This document shows, piece after piece, positions 1-10,016 of a stretch of 64,000 bases of DNA. The notes under the pieces were generated by a model. That model was not told the DNA's origin and did not search any database. It was given only the letters and a program-made list of their open reading frames with translations. Every line of letters begins with the position of its first letter. Position 1 is the stretch's first letter. The stretch spans positions 1 through 64,000 of the forward strand of contig MKTZ01000005.1 of the NCBI GenBank assembly GCA_001898505.1. Reading direction: 5' to 3'. The DNA is from Sphingobacteriales bacterium 50-39. GTDB taxonomy: Bacteria > Bacteroidota > Bacteroidia > Chitinophagales > Chitinophagaceae. A program made the translations under genes and the position numbers.

Positions 1-2807
1 CGGCCTTCTTCACCGCCCTGGTATTCTGGGCCATCCTCAAATGGGAGCACCATGCCGACCAGCCTGGCGCCGACAAATGGATCGTATTCTTATTTTATAT
101 GATGGGCCTCTCCATCGGCGTACACCTGCTGAACCTCCTTACCATACCGGCCATTGTAATGGTCTATTACTTTAAACGATTCAAACCCACCACCTGGGGC
201 ACCATCCTCGCCTTCATCGTTGGCTGTGCGCTCACGGGCGTTGTCCAGGTATTGGTCATCCAGTATACGATCAAGGGAGCAGGCGCTTTCGATATATTCT
301 TCGTCAACAACCTGGGAATGCCTTTCTTCTCCGGCTTTGGACTTTACTTCGCCCTGCTGACAGGTCTCCTGACCTGGGGTCTCCTATTTAAAAGAGAAAC
401 CTTTACACAGCTCAAACTGCGGGTGTGGCTGTCGTTGTTTGTACTTATCGTCGCCCTGCCGGTTGTCATCAACTCCGCAGGAGGTGGCGGCGGCAAACTC
501 TTCAAGCTCATCGTTATGCTCGGTATCGCCATAGGAGCAGGCTATATTGTCAAGAAAGAGGCTCTGCCCAGTTTCAAGCTGGCCCTCTGGTGCTTCGCCT
601 TTATGCTGCTGGGCTACTCTACCTATTTTACTACCCTCATCCGCAGTAATGCCGACGTATCGGTGGATATGTACAATGTCGACAACCCCGTCAGCCTGGT
701 CGGCTATCTCAGCCGCGACCAGTACGGCGACTGGCCCATCCTCTACGGACCGGATTTTCAGGACCGTCCTCCCCGTATCGACGGCGGCCCTCTCTATGTC
801 AAAGGAAAAGAAAAATACGAGATAGCGGGCCGGGTCTCGGTCCAGGACTGGGGCGGCACCCCCTCTTCGCATATCTTTCCCCGTATGTGGGACGGAGGCA
901 ATGACAGAGGGCAGGTGGACGCCTACCGCGCTTTTGGCGGTGTGGCAGAAGGAGAAACGCCCACCATGGCCAACAATATCAAGTACTTTGTCAGCTATCA
1001 GACCTGGGTCATGTTCGGCCGCTACTTTATGTGGAACTTCTCCGGCAAACAGAATGACCTGCAGGGCTTCGGCAATATCCGGGACGGCAATGCCATCACG
1101 GGTATTTCTTTTATCGATAACCTGTTCTACGGAGATCAAAGCAAGCTACCGGACACCATTCATAAGAACAACAAGTCCTACAACCGGTTTTTTCTATTGC
1201 CCATTATACTGGGACTGGGAGGCCTGGTCTTCCAGTATATGCGCAGCAACAGGGACTTCTGGGTGACGGGACTGTTATTCTTCTTTACGGGCATGGCCAT
1301 TGTGGTCTATCTCAACCAGGCGGGCTTCCAGCCACGCGAGCGTGACTATGCGTATGCAGGAGCCTGTTATGCCTTTGCTATCTGGATCGGGCTGGGCGTC
1401 ATCTGGGTGAAGGAGCTGCTGGAAAAATTTGCGTTCAAGGGCAAGACAGACCTGGCCAACTATGCCGCCGCAGGTCTTTGCTTCCTGTCGGTGCCCGTAC
1501 TCATGGGCAGCCAGGAATGGGATGACCATGACCGTAGCAAAAAGACACTGGCAAGGGACATTGGAAAGGATTACCTGGAAAGCTGCCCCCCCAATGCGAT
1601 CCTTATCTCCTTCGGGGATAATGATACCTACCCGCTGTGGTATGCACAGGAGGTGGAAGGCATCCGCCCCGATGTACGGGTGATGAACTATTCCCTGCTG
1701 GGCACGGATTGGTATATCAATGAGCTGCGTTACAAGGTCAATGAGAGCGGGCCAGCAGACGTCCTGTTCACGCCGGAGCAGATACAGGGCAACACGCGGG
1801 ATGCAGTACCCATTGGTGGTATTTCCGGTTTTGATCAAAATAAGTACTACGATCTCTACGACATGCTCAAGAACGTAGTAGGTAGCAACGATCCAAAATA
1901 TACCCAGCAGTCGGAGGAAGGTGACACGTATAATTTCCTTCCGGTGAGAAAGCTGTCCGTCCCGGTGGATCTTAATACGGTCCGCGCCAATGGTACGGTC
2001 CATGAAGGTGACAGCGTGGTATCCCAGCTACAGCTGAATATCAGTCCGAATAAGAATTACCTCTTTAAAAATGAGCTGGCAGTGCTTGCCCTTATCGCTG
2101 CTAACAAATGGCAGCGTCCCATCTGCTTCAACTCCACTTATGAGCTGGAAGATATGGGCCTGGCAAAATATATCCGCCAGGACGGTCTGGCAGGAAGACT
2201 GGTGCCGGTGGAAGGCAAGAACCTGAACATGGGTTATTATGACAATGATCTCGCGTATAAGAATATGATGACCAAGTTCAGCTTTGGCAATGCAAGTACT
2301 CCTGGTGTTTATTATGACGAGGAAAACCGCCGCCATCTGAATACGCTGCGTGCCGCACACGCACAGCTGGCCCTCAGCCTCGTCGATGACAACAAAAAGG
2401 ACTCTGCTCGCAAGCTCCTGGAGAATTTCGATCACAATGTGCTGGAATCCAATTTCCCTTATGGCATGACCTCCAACAGGGGCAATCAGCACAACAGGAT
2501 ATCCATGAGCTTCCTGCTGGCATGCTATGAATCCGGCGACCAGCCACTGGCGCAGAAGGTGTCGGCTTCGTTAAAGAAAGACCTCACCCAGCAAATGCGC
2601 TATTATAACTCTCTGGGAGAACCCATGTCCGACGAACAGCTGGCGATCAACGCCCAGATGGCCTTGCAAGGCAAAGGCGGCAATCTCGCTGACAAGCAGG
2701 CGCAGTTTGCACAGGACATCCTCTCTTCCTACCAGATGCTGTTGCAACTGGCGGAGTGGCAAAAGCAATATACCGGAGCAGCTCCGGCGGCAGGTCCAAA
2801 GAACTAA
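1..2807 (+). CDS. DUF2723 family membrane glycosyltransferase (5' end cut by window)
   Basis: The frame is open from base 3, so the gene starts before the window; the first internal ATG at 99 is not the true start. The visible product has about ten hydrophobic segments in its first half, consistent with a polytopic inner-membrane protein. It carries the RERDYAYAG stretch and a long soluble C-terminal part rich in FGDNDTYPLWY-like sequence, both typical of DUF2723 proteins. These belong to the PMT-like GT-C glycosyltransferases and are common in Bacteroidota, where they are thought to transfer sugars from lipid-linked donors to extracytoplasmic acceptors. The acceptor here is unknown. A good terminator hairpin follows the stop. 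Family assignment is confident; the exact reaction is inferred. Confidence 0.85.
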   Translation, partial: AFFTALVFWAILKWEHHADQPGADKWIVFLFYMMGLSIGVHLLNLLTIPAIVMVYYFKRFKPTTWGTILAFIVGCALTGVVQVLVIQYTIKGAGAFDIFFVNNLGMPFFSGFGLYFALLTGLLTWGLLFKRETFTQLKLRVWLSLFVLIVALPVVINSAGGGGGKLFKLIVMLGIAIGAGYIVKKEALPSFKLALWCFAFMLLGYSTYFTTLIRSNADVSVDMYNVDNPVSLVGYLSRDQYGDWPILYGPDFQDRPPRIDGGPLYVKGKEKYEIAGRVSVQDWGGTPSSHIFPRMWDGGNDRGQVDAYRAFGGVAEGETPTMANNIKYFVSYQTWVMFGRYFMWNFSGKQNDLQGFGNIRDGNAITGISFIDNLFYGDQSKLPDTIHKNNKSYNRFFLLPIILGLGGLVFQYMRSNRDFWVTGLLFFFTGMAIVVYLNQAGFQPRERDYAYAGACYAFAIWIGLGVIWVKELLEKFAFKGKTDLANYAAAGLCFLSVPVLMGSQEWDDHDRSKKTLARDIGKDYLESCPPNAILISFGDNDTYPLWYAQEVEGIRPDVRVMNYSLLGTDWYINELRYKVNESGPADVLFTPEQIQGNTRDAVPIGGISGFDQNKYYDLYDMLKNVVGSNDPKYTQQSEEGDTYNFLPVRKLSVPVDLNTVRANGTVHEGDSVVSQLQLNISPNKNYLFKNELAVLALIAANKWQRPICFNSTYELEDMGLAKYIRQDGLAGRLVPVEGKNLNMGYYDNDLAYKNMMTKFSFGNASTPGVYYDEENRRHLNTLRAAHAQLALSLVDDNKKDSARKLLENFDHNVLESNFPYGMTSNRGNQHNRISMSFLLACYESGDQPLAQKVSASLKKDLTQQMRYYNSLGEPMSDEQLAINAQMALQGKGGNLADKQAQFAQDILSSYQMLLQLAEWQKQYTGAAPAAGPKN

Positions 2808-2853
2808 CGCAATTACTCCCATAAGACAACATCCTTACGGGATAAGACAATAC

Positions 2854-2890
2854 GACCCGGTTTGCTAAAATGCAGCCGGGTCTTGTTTTT
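2854..2890 (+). terminator. Rho-independent terminator after the DUF2723 gene
   Basis: GACCCGG (2854-2860) pairs with CCGGGTC (2876-2882), with TTGC/GCAG extending the stem, followed by TTGTTTTT. It lies about 50 bp after the stop of the DUF2723 gene. Confidence 0.75.
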
Positions 2891-3005
2891 CAACCAAATC
2901 TACCTGCTCATTGTTAATTTATGAAGGTGTTTATGCGGAAGGTAGATTGTAAAGAATTATCTGTAAATTGAGGGAACAGCGTTCCCAACTTTCTAATCAA
3001 AAAAT

Positions 3006-4103
3006 ATGATAGGATTTCACTTCAGAAAGTACGATCCGGACGAGGAGGGTAAGCCCAAATTCGACCAGCTGTTGGATGTATTCCTCCAGCTGTTGAGCTA
3101 TACGAATGGGGATGTAGGCGAGGCCTTGCAATGGATGAATCAGCTGGATAAGGAATACCAGCTGACGGATGACGAATATGGGATGGGCGATTTCATCGAG
3201 GACCTGAAAGACAAAGGTTATATAGATGAGAACAGACAGACAGGCGAGATATCCATCACTCCTAAAACGGAGCAGGGTATACGCCGCCGCAGCCTGGAAG
3301 AGATATTTGGCAAGCTGAAGAAAACCAAACAGGGCAATCACAATACATTCAAGCCCGGCGCCGGGGACGAGACCAATCCGGAGACACGTCCCTTCCGCTT
3401 TGGCGATCAGCTGGAGCAGATCGATTTCACGGAGTCCATTCGCAACGCTCAGATCAACCACGGCATCGAAAGCTTTTCCATGCAGGAGGATGACCTCAAG
3501 ATCAGGGAGACGGATTATAAGTCGCAAACCTCGACGGTATTGATGATCGATATCTCCCACTCCATGATCCTGTATGGAGAGGACCGTATCACCCCGGCTA
3601 AAAAAGTAGCCATGGCGCTCAGCGAGCTGATCACCACAAAATACCCGAAAGATACCCTGGACATCGTCGTCTTCGGCAATGATGCCTGGCCCGTGGAGAT
3701 AAAGGACCTGCCCTATCTACAGGTAGGCCCCTATCACACCAACACGGTAGCAGGGCTCGAGCTGGCCATGGACATTCTTCGGCGCAGACGGAATGCCAAC
3801 AAGCAGATCTTTATGATCACGGACGGCAAACCCACCTGTCTTAAAGTCGGCAAAAGGTATTATAAGAACAGCTTCGGACTGGACAGAAAGATCACCAGCA
3901 GGTGCCTGAACCTGGCCGCTCAATGTAAAAAACTGAAGATACCCATCACTACGTTTATGATAGCGAGCGATCCGTACCTGCAGCGTTTCGTGAATGAATT
4001 CACAGAGACCAATAATGGGAAGGCATTCTTCGCCTCACTGGACCATTTGGGGGCATTTATTTTCAGGGATTTTGAGAGCGGTAAAAGAAAGACCGTGTAT
4101 TAA
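3006..4103 (+). CDS. VWA domain protein, partner of MoxR-type ATPase
   Basis: A 365-residue soluble protein whose C-terminal half is a von Willebrand factor A domain. The MIDAS motif DISHSM starts at Asp182 (D182, S184, S186). Downstream come the VFGNDAWP strand and the MITDGKPT stretch typical of the fifth MIDAS region. The N-terminal 170 residues are acidic and helical, without a recognised domain. The gene lies 23 bp upstream of an AAA ATPase of the MoxR/magnesium-chelatase type, a very common VWA-MoxR pairing in which the ATPase and metal-binding VWA protein act as a chaperone-like pair. The client protein cannot be named here. The start ATG at 3006 is the first in frame. Confidence 0.85.
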   Translation: MIGFHFRKYDPDEEGKPKFDQLLDVFLQLLSYTNGDVGEALQWMNQLDKEYQLTDDEYGMGDFIEDLKDKGYIDENRQTGEISITPKTEQGIRRRSLEEIFGKLKKTKQGNHNTFKPGAGDETNPETRPFRFGDQLEQIDFTESIRNAQINHGIESFSMQEDDLKIRETDYKSQTSTVLMIDISHSMILYGEDRITPAKKVAMALSELITTKYPKDTLDIVVFGNDAWPVEIKDLPYLQVGPYHTNTVAGLELAMDILRRRRNANKQIFMITDGKPTCLKVGKRYYKNSFGLDRKITSRCLNLAAQCKKLKIPITTFMIASDPYLQRFVNEFTETNNGKAFFASLDHLGAFIFRDFESGKRKTVY

Positions 4104-4126
4104 TCGCGAAACCATAAAACGCAGAA

Positions 4127-5650
4127 ATGGACATTACAAAAGTAAAGACACTTGGAGAACTAAAGGCTGCAGGATACAAGAACAGATCTGTAAAGGAAGA
4201 GATCAGGGAAAACCTTATCCGCAAACTAACCAACAAAGAGACTACCTTTCCGGGCATCATAGGTTATGAAGACTCCGTCATACCCGACACGGAAAGGGCA
4301 TTATTGTCACGTCATAACATTCTTTTTCTCGGATTGCGCGGACAGGCCAAAACAAGGATGGCCCGGCAGATGATCGACCTTCTCGACGAATATATCCCAT
4401 ATATCAGCGGCAGCGAGGTCAATGACAACCCATTCGATCCCATCTCTAAATTTGCACGCGATCTGGTAGCTGCACAGGGCGACAAAACCCCCATCAGCTG
4501 GCTGCACCGGTCGGAACGCTATGGTGAAAAGCTGGCAACACCCGACGTCAGTGTCGCCGACCTCATCGGGGACATCGACCCCATCAAGGCGGCTAACCTC
4601 CGCCTGAACTTCGCGGACGAGCAGGTGATCCATTTTGGCATCATCCCCAAGAGCAACAGAGGCATCTTCGTTATCAACGAAATACCCGACTTACAGGCAC
4701 GCATACAAGTCTCTCTCTTCAACATACTGGAAGAGGGCGACATACAGATCCGGGGATTCAAATTGAGAATGGCACTGGACATGCTTTTCGTCTTCACGGC
4801 CAACCCGGAGGACTATACGAACCGCGGGTCTATCGTCACACCGCTGAAAGACCGTATCGAAAGCCAGATCCTGACGCACTATCCTAAGAACGTAGACACC
4901 GCCCTGGCCATCACCGAGCAGGAAGCCGACATTCACGCCGAACAAAAAGGACGGGTGGTCATAAGCGACCTGGTAAAAAGATTGATCGAACAGGTATCCT
5001 TCGAAGCCCGCAACAGCGAATACGTGGATAAGAAGAGTGGCGTTTCGGCACGTCTCACCATTGCCGCGTTCGAAAATGCCGTGAGCGCCGCCGAACGCAG
5101 GGCCATCCTGAATGTTGAAAAGGAGACCCAGGTCTGGATCAGCGACCTGGTAGGCATCGTACCTTCCATCACCGGCAAGATCGAGCTGGTATATGAAGGC
5201 GAACAGGAAGGCCCTTACCAGGTAGCCTTCAATCTGCTGGAAAAATCATTCCGCAGCCAGTTCATCAACTACTTCCCCAACCCGGACCAGTTGAAAAAAC
5301 GGAAGGACAGCAAGGATGAGAACCCTTTCAAATCCATCACGCACTGGTTTGACAAAGGCAACCAGCTCAATCTTTTCTTTAATACCAAGGATGAGGACAA
5401 GATACAGCAGCTTTACAAAGTGGATGGACTACACGCCCTCGTAAAGAAATACTTCAAGCATGCTAATGAGCGGGAGGCGGCCCTGCTGATGGAGTTCGTA
5501 TTGCACGGGCTGTCAGCCTATTCGCTGATCAGTAAGAAGGTAGTGGAGGGCAGAATAGAGTTCAAGGACCTCATCGGCTCCATGGTGAATTTGGGTTCCT
5601 CCGGCGGCGGGTTCAATAGTGAAGAAGAAGACCTGGACGACTTCAACTGA
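4127..5650 (+). CDS. MoxR-like AAA+ ATPase (magnesium chelatase subunit I type)
   Basis: A 507-residue AAA+ protein. Walker A reads GLRGQAKT (residues 69-76), and the Walker B region is IFVINEIPDL. The insert FNILEEGDIQIRGFKLRM, followed by FTANPEDYTNRG, is the signature of MoxR/ChlI ATPases. The extended C-terminus ends in an acidic glycine/serine-rich tail (SSGGGFNSEEEDLDDF). It is co-oriented and nearly adjacent to the VWA gene, so both are probably one operon. In such pairs the ATPase remodels or activates a target in the cytoplasm; the target is not apparent. A palindromic terminator shared with convergent murB follows. Confidence 0.87.
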   Translation: MDITKVKTLGELKAAGYKNRSVKEEIRENLIRKLTNKETTFPGIIGYEDSVIPDTERALLSRHNILFLGLRGQAKTRMARQMIDLLDEYIPYISGSEVNDNPFDPISKFARDLVAAQGDKTPISWLHRSERYGEKLATPDVSVADLIGDIDPIKAANLRLNFADEQVIHFGIIPKSNRGIFVINEIPDLQARIQVSLFNILEEGDIQIRGFKLRMALDMLFVFTANPEDYTNRGSIVTPLKDRIESQILTHYPKNVDTALAITEQEADIHAEQKGRVVISDLVKRLIEQVSFEARNSEYVDKKSGVSARLTIAAFENAVSAAERRAILNVEKETQVWISDLVGIVPSITGKIELVYEGEQEGPYQVAFNLLEKSFRSQFINYFPNPDQLKKRKDSKDENPFKSITHWFDKGNQLNLFFNTKDEDKIQQLYKVDGLHALVKKYFKHANEREAALLMEFVLHGLSAYSLISKKVVEGRIEFKDLIGSMVNLGSSGGGFNSEEEDLDDFN

Positions 5651-5660
5651 TATTACAGAA

Positions 5661-5687
5661 CCCCTGGCCGGCCCGGCCGGTCAGGGG
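5661..5687. terminator. Bidirectional terminator between AAA ATPase and murB
   Basis: CCCCTG (5661-5666) pairs with CAGGGG (5682-5687), and CCGG pairs with CCGG inside. The hairpin sits in the 43-bp gap between two convergent genes. The U tract is weak (TAATAATT). Confidence 0.55.
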
Positions 5688-5693
5688 TAATAA

Positions 5694-6692
5694 TTAGATT
5701 ATATTTACTTCCCTTTCCAACCCCACGCCAAATTTCGCCTGCACACTCTGCATTATCTCCTCACTAAGGTCAAATATCTCTCTTCCACTGGCATGACCAT
5801 AGTTTACTAACACCAGCGCCTGACGGGCATGGCATCCCGCATCGCCCCGGCGGAAACCTTTCCATCCGCATTGTTCGATCAGCCAGCCGGCCGCCAGCTT
5901 GACTCCGGAGTCGGCAACAGGATACCCCACGATGCCCGGCCACTGCTCCCTCAGCTCCTCGAATTTCTCGCGCGGCACGGTCGGATTTTTAAAGAAACTC
6001 CCCGCATTCCCTATCTGCGCAGGATCAGGAAGCTTGGACTGACGGATATGGATCACCGCCTGCGAAATGCCCTGTATACTTAACTCCCGGACCTGCATCT
6101 TCTCCAATTCTTCCCGTATGGCGCCATATTCCGTATGGAAATGCGGCCTCTTATTCAGCCGGAACGTAACATCCAAAATAACGAACTGCCCCTTATACCG
6201 CCGCTTGAAGATACTCTCCCGGTAGCCAAACTCACAGTCGTCGAGACTGAACGTATATACTTTTTTTTCGTCCAGGTGATAGGCCGACAGTTCATGAAAG
6301 ACGTCTTTTATCTCCACCCCATAAGCACCGATATTCTGCATGGGCGCGGCCCCCACGCTGCCCGGTATCAACGAAAGATTCTCTACCCCCGCCCAGCCTC
6401 TGTCCAGAGCTTGCTGCACAAACCCATGCCAGATCTCCCCCGCCCCTGCCCGGACATATATATACGCCTCATCCTCCCGCGCGACCTCGATACCCCGGAT
6501 TTCATTTCGCAATACCAGCCCGTCGATGTCATGGGTAAAGAGGATATTACTCCCGCCACCGAGTATCAGGGTACCTGGTGACGCCAGGACAGACAAGTCC
6601 TCCACATTGGTAAAGGCCCCCATCCTCCGGGCTATCACATCTATTCCAAATGTATTGTAAGGCTTGAGCGAAACGTTCTCGGAAATATGCAT
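5694..6692 (-). CDS. murB: UDP-N-acetylmuramate dehydrogenase
   Basis: MurB reduces UDP-GlcNAc-enolpyruvate to UDP-MurNAc with NADPH and FAD, the second committed step of cytoplasmic peptidoglycan precursor synthesis. The 332-residue product starts LKPYNTFGID, a usual MurB opening. It has the FAD-binding GGGSNILF, the GSVGAAPMQNIGAYG block, YRESIFK with the catalytic Ser/Tyr region, and GNAGSFFKNP near the C-terminus. Length fits the type I (E. coli-like) enzyme. It is followed by priA on the same strand, read first; 15 bp separates priA's stop from the murB start. Confidence 0.95.
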   Translation of the reverse strand: MHISENVSLKPYNTFGIDVIARRMGAFTNVEDLSVLASPGTLILGGGSNILFTHDIDGLVLRNEIRGIEVAREDEAYIYVRAGAGEIWHGFVQQALDRGWAGVENLSLIPGSVGAAPMQNIGAYGVEIKDVFHELSAYHLDEKKVYTFSLDDCEFGYRESIFKRRYKGQFVILDVTFRLNKRPHFHTEYGAIREELEKMQVRELSIQGISQAVIHIRQSKLPDPAQIGNAGSFFKNPTVPREKFEELREQWPGIVGYPVADSGVKLAAGWLIEQCGWKGFRRGDAGCHARQALVLVNYGHASGREIFDLSEEIMQSVQAKFGVGLEREVNII

Positions 6693-6707
6693 AGGTTGGT
6701 AAAGTTA

Positions 6708-9140
6708 CTATACCGCATCCACATCCGGGATAATCACCACGCTCCTGAATTTCGGGTGATGGTGCAAAATGGCCGTCTGCTGCTGTATAAGATGCTTGGC
6801 AAATTGAATGGTGGATCCATCCTTGGGCAGTTTAAGCAGCAGCTCCATCAGATATTGATTCCGCACCCGGGCGATGACAGGCTCCGCGGGGCCCACCAGG
6901 TAAGGGCCAAGCTCCTTTTTAAGGCTGTTGGCAAACAGTTGCGCCGCTGATTGCACCACTTCCTTGTCCTTATGCCGGAAGGTCACCAGGATGATACGGG
7001 AAAAGGGCGGATAAAAGAACTGCTGCCGCATGACAATCTCATGTTTGAAAAATTGCTTGTAATCATGCGCCCTGATATAGCCCAGTACAGGATGGGCCGT
7101 ATTCGCCACCTGGATCAAAACCCTGCCCTGACCATCCATCCGGCCGGCCCGGCCGCTCACCTGCTCCATCAGTTGAAAAGCCCGCTCGTTAACCCGGAAA
7201 TCCGCAAAGCTCAGGATACCATCGGCGTCCAGGATACCCACCAGGTTCACGTGCATAAAATCCAGCCCCTTTACGACCATCTGCGTACCTACCAATACAT
7301 CGATCCGTTGCTGCTCGAACAGCTGTATCAGACTGTCATGCGCTGTCTTGCCCCTAACACTGTCAATATCCATACGGGCGATACGCGCTTTGGGAAAGAC
7401 CTCTTCCAGGTGCTCTTCGATACGTTCCGTACCAAAATTCCGCTGTACAAATTTGTGATTGCCACAGGCCGCACAGGTAGTCAGCGGCGGGTATACGGTG
7501 CCGCAGTAATGACAATGCAGCTTGTTGGTCAGCTTATGGTAATTCAGCGATACATCACAGTTGCGGCATTGCGGTATCCAGCCACAGACCTCACAGACCT
7601 GGTAAGGCGAATAGCCACGACGGTTTTGAAAAAGAATGACCTGTTTGCCGGCGGACAGAGACTGCCCGATGGCCTCCTGCAACGGAGGGCTGAGAATGAT
7701 CTTTTCCTTTTGCCGGTATTTTTTTGTATCCACGATCTCGATGGCCGGCAATTGCACCTGTCCGAACCGCTCGCTTAGCTCCACTAATCCGTATTTACCG
7801 CTGATGGCATTGAAATAGGTCTCTACGGAAGGAGTAGCGCTGCCCAGCAACACCTTCCCCTTGAACAAAGATGCATAATAGACGGCCGCATCACGGGCAT
7901 GATAGCGGGGGGCAGGCTCCTGTTGTTTGTAGGACGCGTCATGCTCTTCATCCGCCACGATAAGCCCAAGGTCATTGAAGGGAAGGAACAGCGAAGACCG
8001 GGCGCCTAAAACAATCTTTAGCTCTCCGCTTCGGATCTTGTTCCATATCTCGAGTCGCTCATTCTGACTGAACTTGCTGTGATAAATACCGATGTAGCCG
8101 CCAAAATGCCTTTGCAGACGGCGTATGATCTGGGACGTGAGGGCTATCTCGGGCAATAGATACAATACCTGCTGCCCCTGACGGATGATCTTTTCTATCT
8201 GCCGGATATAGACCTGTGTCTTGCCGCTGGAGGTCACACCATGCAACAGACAGACGGATCGCTCCTGCCAGCTTTGTTCGATCCTGTCAAACGCCGTTTG
8301 CTGGGCAGGCGTCAGCTCAAAATCTATATTTATATCGCGGGGCATATATTTCAGTCTGTCTACCACCCGCCGCTCGACGATCAATATCCCCTTATCCACC
8401 AGTCCTTTCAACTGTGCATCCGAGGCTCCGGACTTCTTTAGCAGTCCCGACTTCGTAACCTCTCCCTCCGTCTTGGATAAATGCAAATAAGACAGCAGCA
8501 GCTCCATTTGCTTGGGAGCGCGCCCCCAATCATTCAGTAGTTGGGAAAGCTTGTCCTCATTGCTATAGGCAGGATGCAGCACCACATAGCTTTCCTTTTT
8601 TGCCGTGTAGGTGTCTTTCAGGGCTTCCCAGACAAAACACAGCTTTTTTTCGATGAGCCGCTTGATGACGGGATAGACATGAGAAGAGTCGAGTATCTGT
8701 TGGACCTCGGTGATTTTCAGCTCTTTTTTAATATGGAGGGCCTCTGCTACCAGGTATTCTTCGTGATCTAAATGCGAGAAATCATCCCCCGCCTCCTCAT
8801 TGAACACTAGTATGGTCTCGCTGCTGAGCTTGAAATGGGCAGGCAGCGCTGCGGCCATCACCTCCCCTTCGCTGCAGAGATAATAGCCGGCAATCCATTC
8901 CCATAGCTGTAATTGTGTGGAATGAAGGATGGGCTCCTGGTCTAGCAAATTCAGGATGGGCTTTGGTTCGAATGCTTCCGGCCTTTCCGTATGCAGGCGT
9001 TTGACGATGCCTGCATATTTCTTGTTTTTTAGCTGAACCTCTACCCGGCATCCCTCGCGGACGGACATACGCCATTGCTCCGGTACGGACCAGGTATAAT
9101 TTTTAGGCAACGCCAGAGGTATGATGACTTCGGCATACAT
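6708..9140 (-). CDS. priA: Primosomal protein N' (replication restart helicase PriA)
   Basis: An 810-residue PriA, the 3'-to-5' helicase that recognises stalled forks and starts primosome assembly. An N-terminal 3'BD-like region (YAEVIIPLALPKNYTW) is followed by Walker A GVTSSGKT, the DEEH box (VADEEHDASYKQ) and GSATPS. Next comes a cysteine-rich zinc insert (CEVCGWIPQCRNC, CHYCG, CAACG) and helicase motifs VGTQMVVKGLDF and QVSGRAGR. Length and domain order are normal. It precedes murB on the same strand. An acyltransferase gene lies upstream, 33 bp away, in the same direction. Confidence 0.96.
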   Translation of the reverse strand: MYAEVIIPLALPKNYTWSVPEQWRMSVREGCRVEVQLKNKKYAGIVKRLHTERPEAFEPKPILNLLDQEPILHSTQLQLWEWIAGYYLCSEGEVMAAALPAHFKLSSETILVFNEEAGDDFSHLDHEEYLVAEALHIKKELKITEVQQILDSSHVYPVIKRLIEKKLCFVWEALKDTYTAKKESYVVLHPAYSNEDKLSQLLNDWGRAPKQMELLLSYLHLSKTEGEVTKSGLLKKSGASDAQLKGLVDKGILIVERRVVDRLKYMPRDINIDFELTPAQQTAFDRIEQSWQERSVCLLHGVTSSGKTQVYIRQIEKIIRQGQQVLYLLPEIALTSQIIRRLQRHFGGYIGIYHSKFSQNERLEIWNKIRSGELKIVLGARSSLFLPFNDLGLIVADEEHDASYKQQEPAPRYHARDAAVYYASLFKGKVLLGSATPSVETYFNAISGKYGLVELSERFGQVQLPAIEIVDTKKYRQKEKIILSPPLQEAIGQSLSAGKQVILFQNRRGYSPYQVCEVCGWIPQCRNCDVSLNYHKLTNKLHCHYCGTVYPPLTTCAACGNHKFVQRNFGTERIEEHLEEVFPKARIARMDIDSVRGKTAHDSLIQLFEQQRIDVLVGTQMVVKGLDFMHVNLVGILDADGILSFADFRVNERAFQLMEQVSGRAGRMDGQGRVLIQVANTAHPVLGYIRAHDYKQFFKHEIVMRQQFFYPPFSRIILVTFRHKDKEVVQSAAQLFANSLKKELGPYLVGPAEPVIARVRNQYLMELLLKLPKDGSTIQFAKHLIQQQTAILHHHPKFRSVVIIPDVDAV

Positions 9141-9173
9141 TAACTGGTAAAATTACTCATTCTTCAGGACATA

Positions 9174-9959
9174 CTATGAATGTACCTTGTCCGCCGTGGG
9201 CTCCATCCAGGAGACGCCGTGTGCCCGAAGGTTTTCCTCCATCATCTTAAATACTTTTTCTCTCAGGCGCGGCAGATCCCCTATGTTCAACCCCTCTACG
9301 CTGACCTCCGGAAGGAACACTGTTCTTAATTTACCTGGATTGAGGCTGAACAAGCTGGAATAATGCATCCGGTCGTAGGTGTCGAGAAAAAGGATCGGCT
9401 TGACAGGCGTCCGGGTCTCTATGGCTATACGAAAAGCGCCGTCATAGAACCTTTTCAACGGTTCATGGGTCTCGTTGAATGTGCCCTCCGGAAAGATAAA
9501 GACGGAAATACCCTGTCGCAGGGCGCCTATCAGTTCCCGGGCGCTTTTCGACCGATGATCAGGACTGCTCCTGTCCACCATGACCACCGCCCGGCTGTAG
9601 ATATAGCCAAAGATGGGGATCTTCCTCATCTCCGCCTTGCCAAGCACGCGGAAGGCATGATGATGGATCACCCGGAGAATAAGAGGTATATCCAGGTAAG
9701 AAATATGATTGGCGACAAAGACATATTGCTTCTCAGGATCAGGCGCCGGACCGGGTAGCATAATATGACGCAGACCAAGAATGGTCATCCAGCACCAGTC
9801 CCAGTAAAAGCAGGTCTTATAGATGAGATTCCCACCCTTCACCGATCCACGCAGGGAGAAAATAGCGACAAAAGGCAGCGTGCAAAGCATGCCGGCTATG
9901 AAGAGTACAAGGGCGCAAATGCAATAGATCCACAGTAAAGGTTTTAATACGATACGCAT
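9174..9959 (-). CDS. 1-acyl-sn-glycerol-3-phosphate acyltransferase (PlsC-like)
   Basis: A 261-residue membrane-associated acyltransferase. It has an N-terminal hydrophobic segment (residues about 5-30), the catalytic NHISYLD (HX4D) motif, and the FPEGTF substrate-binding block. These define the PlsC/LPLAT family, which acylates lysophosphatidic acid at sn-2 to give phosphatidic acid. A role in phospholipid synthesis is the default; ornithine-lipid synthesis (OlsA type) is a possible alternative. It lies upstream of priA on the same strand. Confidence 0.88.
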   Translation of the reverse strand: MRIVLKPLLWIYCICALVLFIAGMLCTLPFVAIFSLRGSVKGGNLIYKTCFYWDWCWMTILGLRHIMLPGPAPDPEKQYVFVANHISYLDIPLILRVIHHHAFRVLGKAEMRKIPIFGYIYSRAVVMVDRSSPDHRSKSARELIGALRQGISVFIFPEGTFNETHEPLKRFYDGAFRIAIETRTPVKPILFLDTYDRMHYSSLFSLNPGKLRTVFLPEVSVEGLNIGDLPRLREKVFKMMEENLRAHGVSWMEPTADKVHS

Positions 9960-10016
9960 AGAATGACCGCTAAAAATAGGGAATATTCGAGGGGCCGTGG
10001 ACTTTCTTGACGGGGA

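Noticed and set aside
384-2492. Several long open frames on the minus strand
   Set aside because: They lie antisense to the conserved DUF2723 gene and have no recognisable domains; codon shadows of a GC-rich gene.
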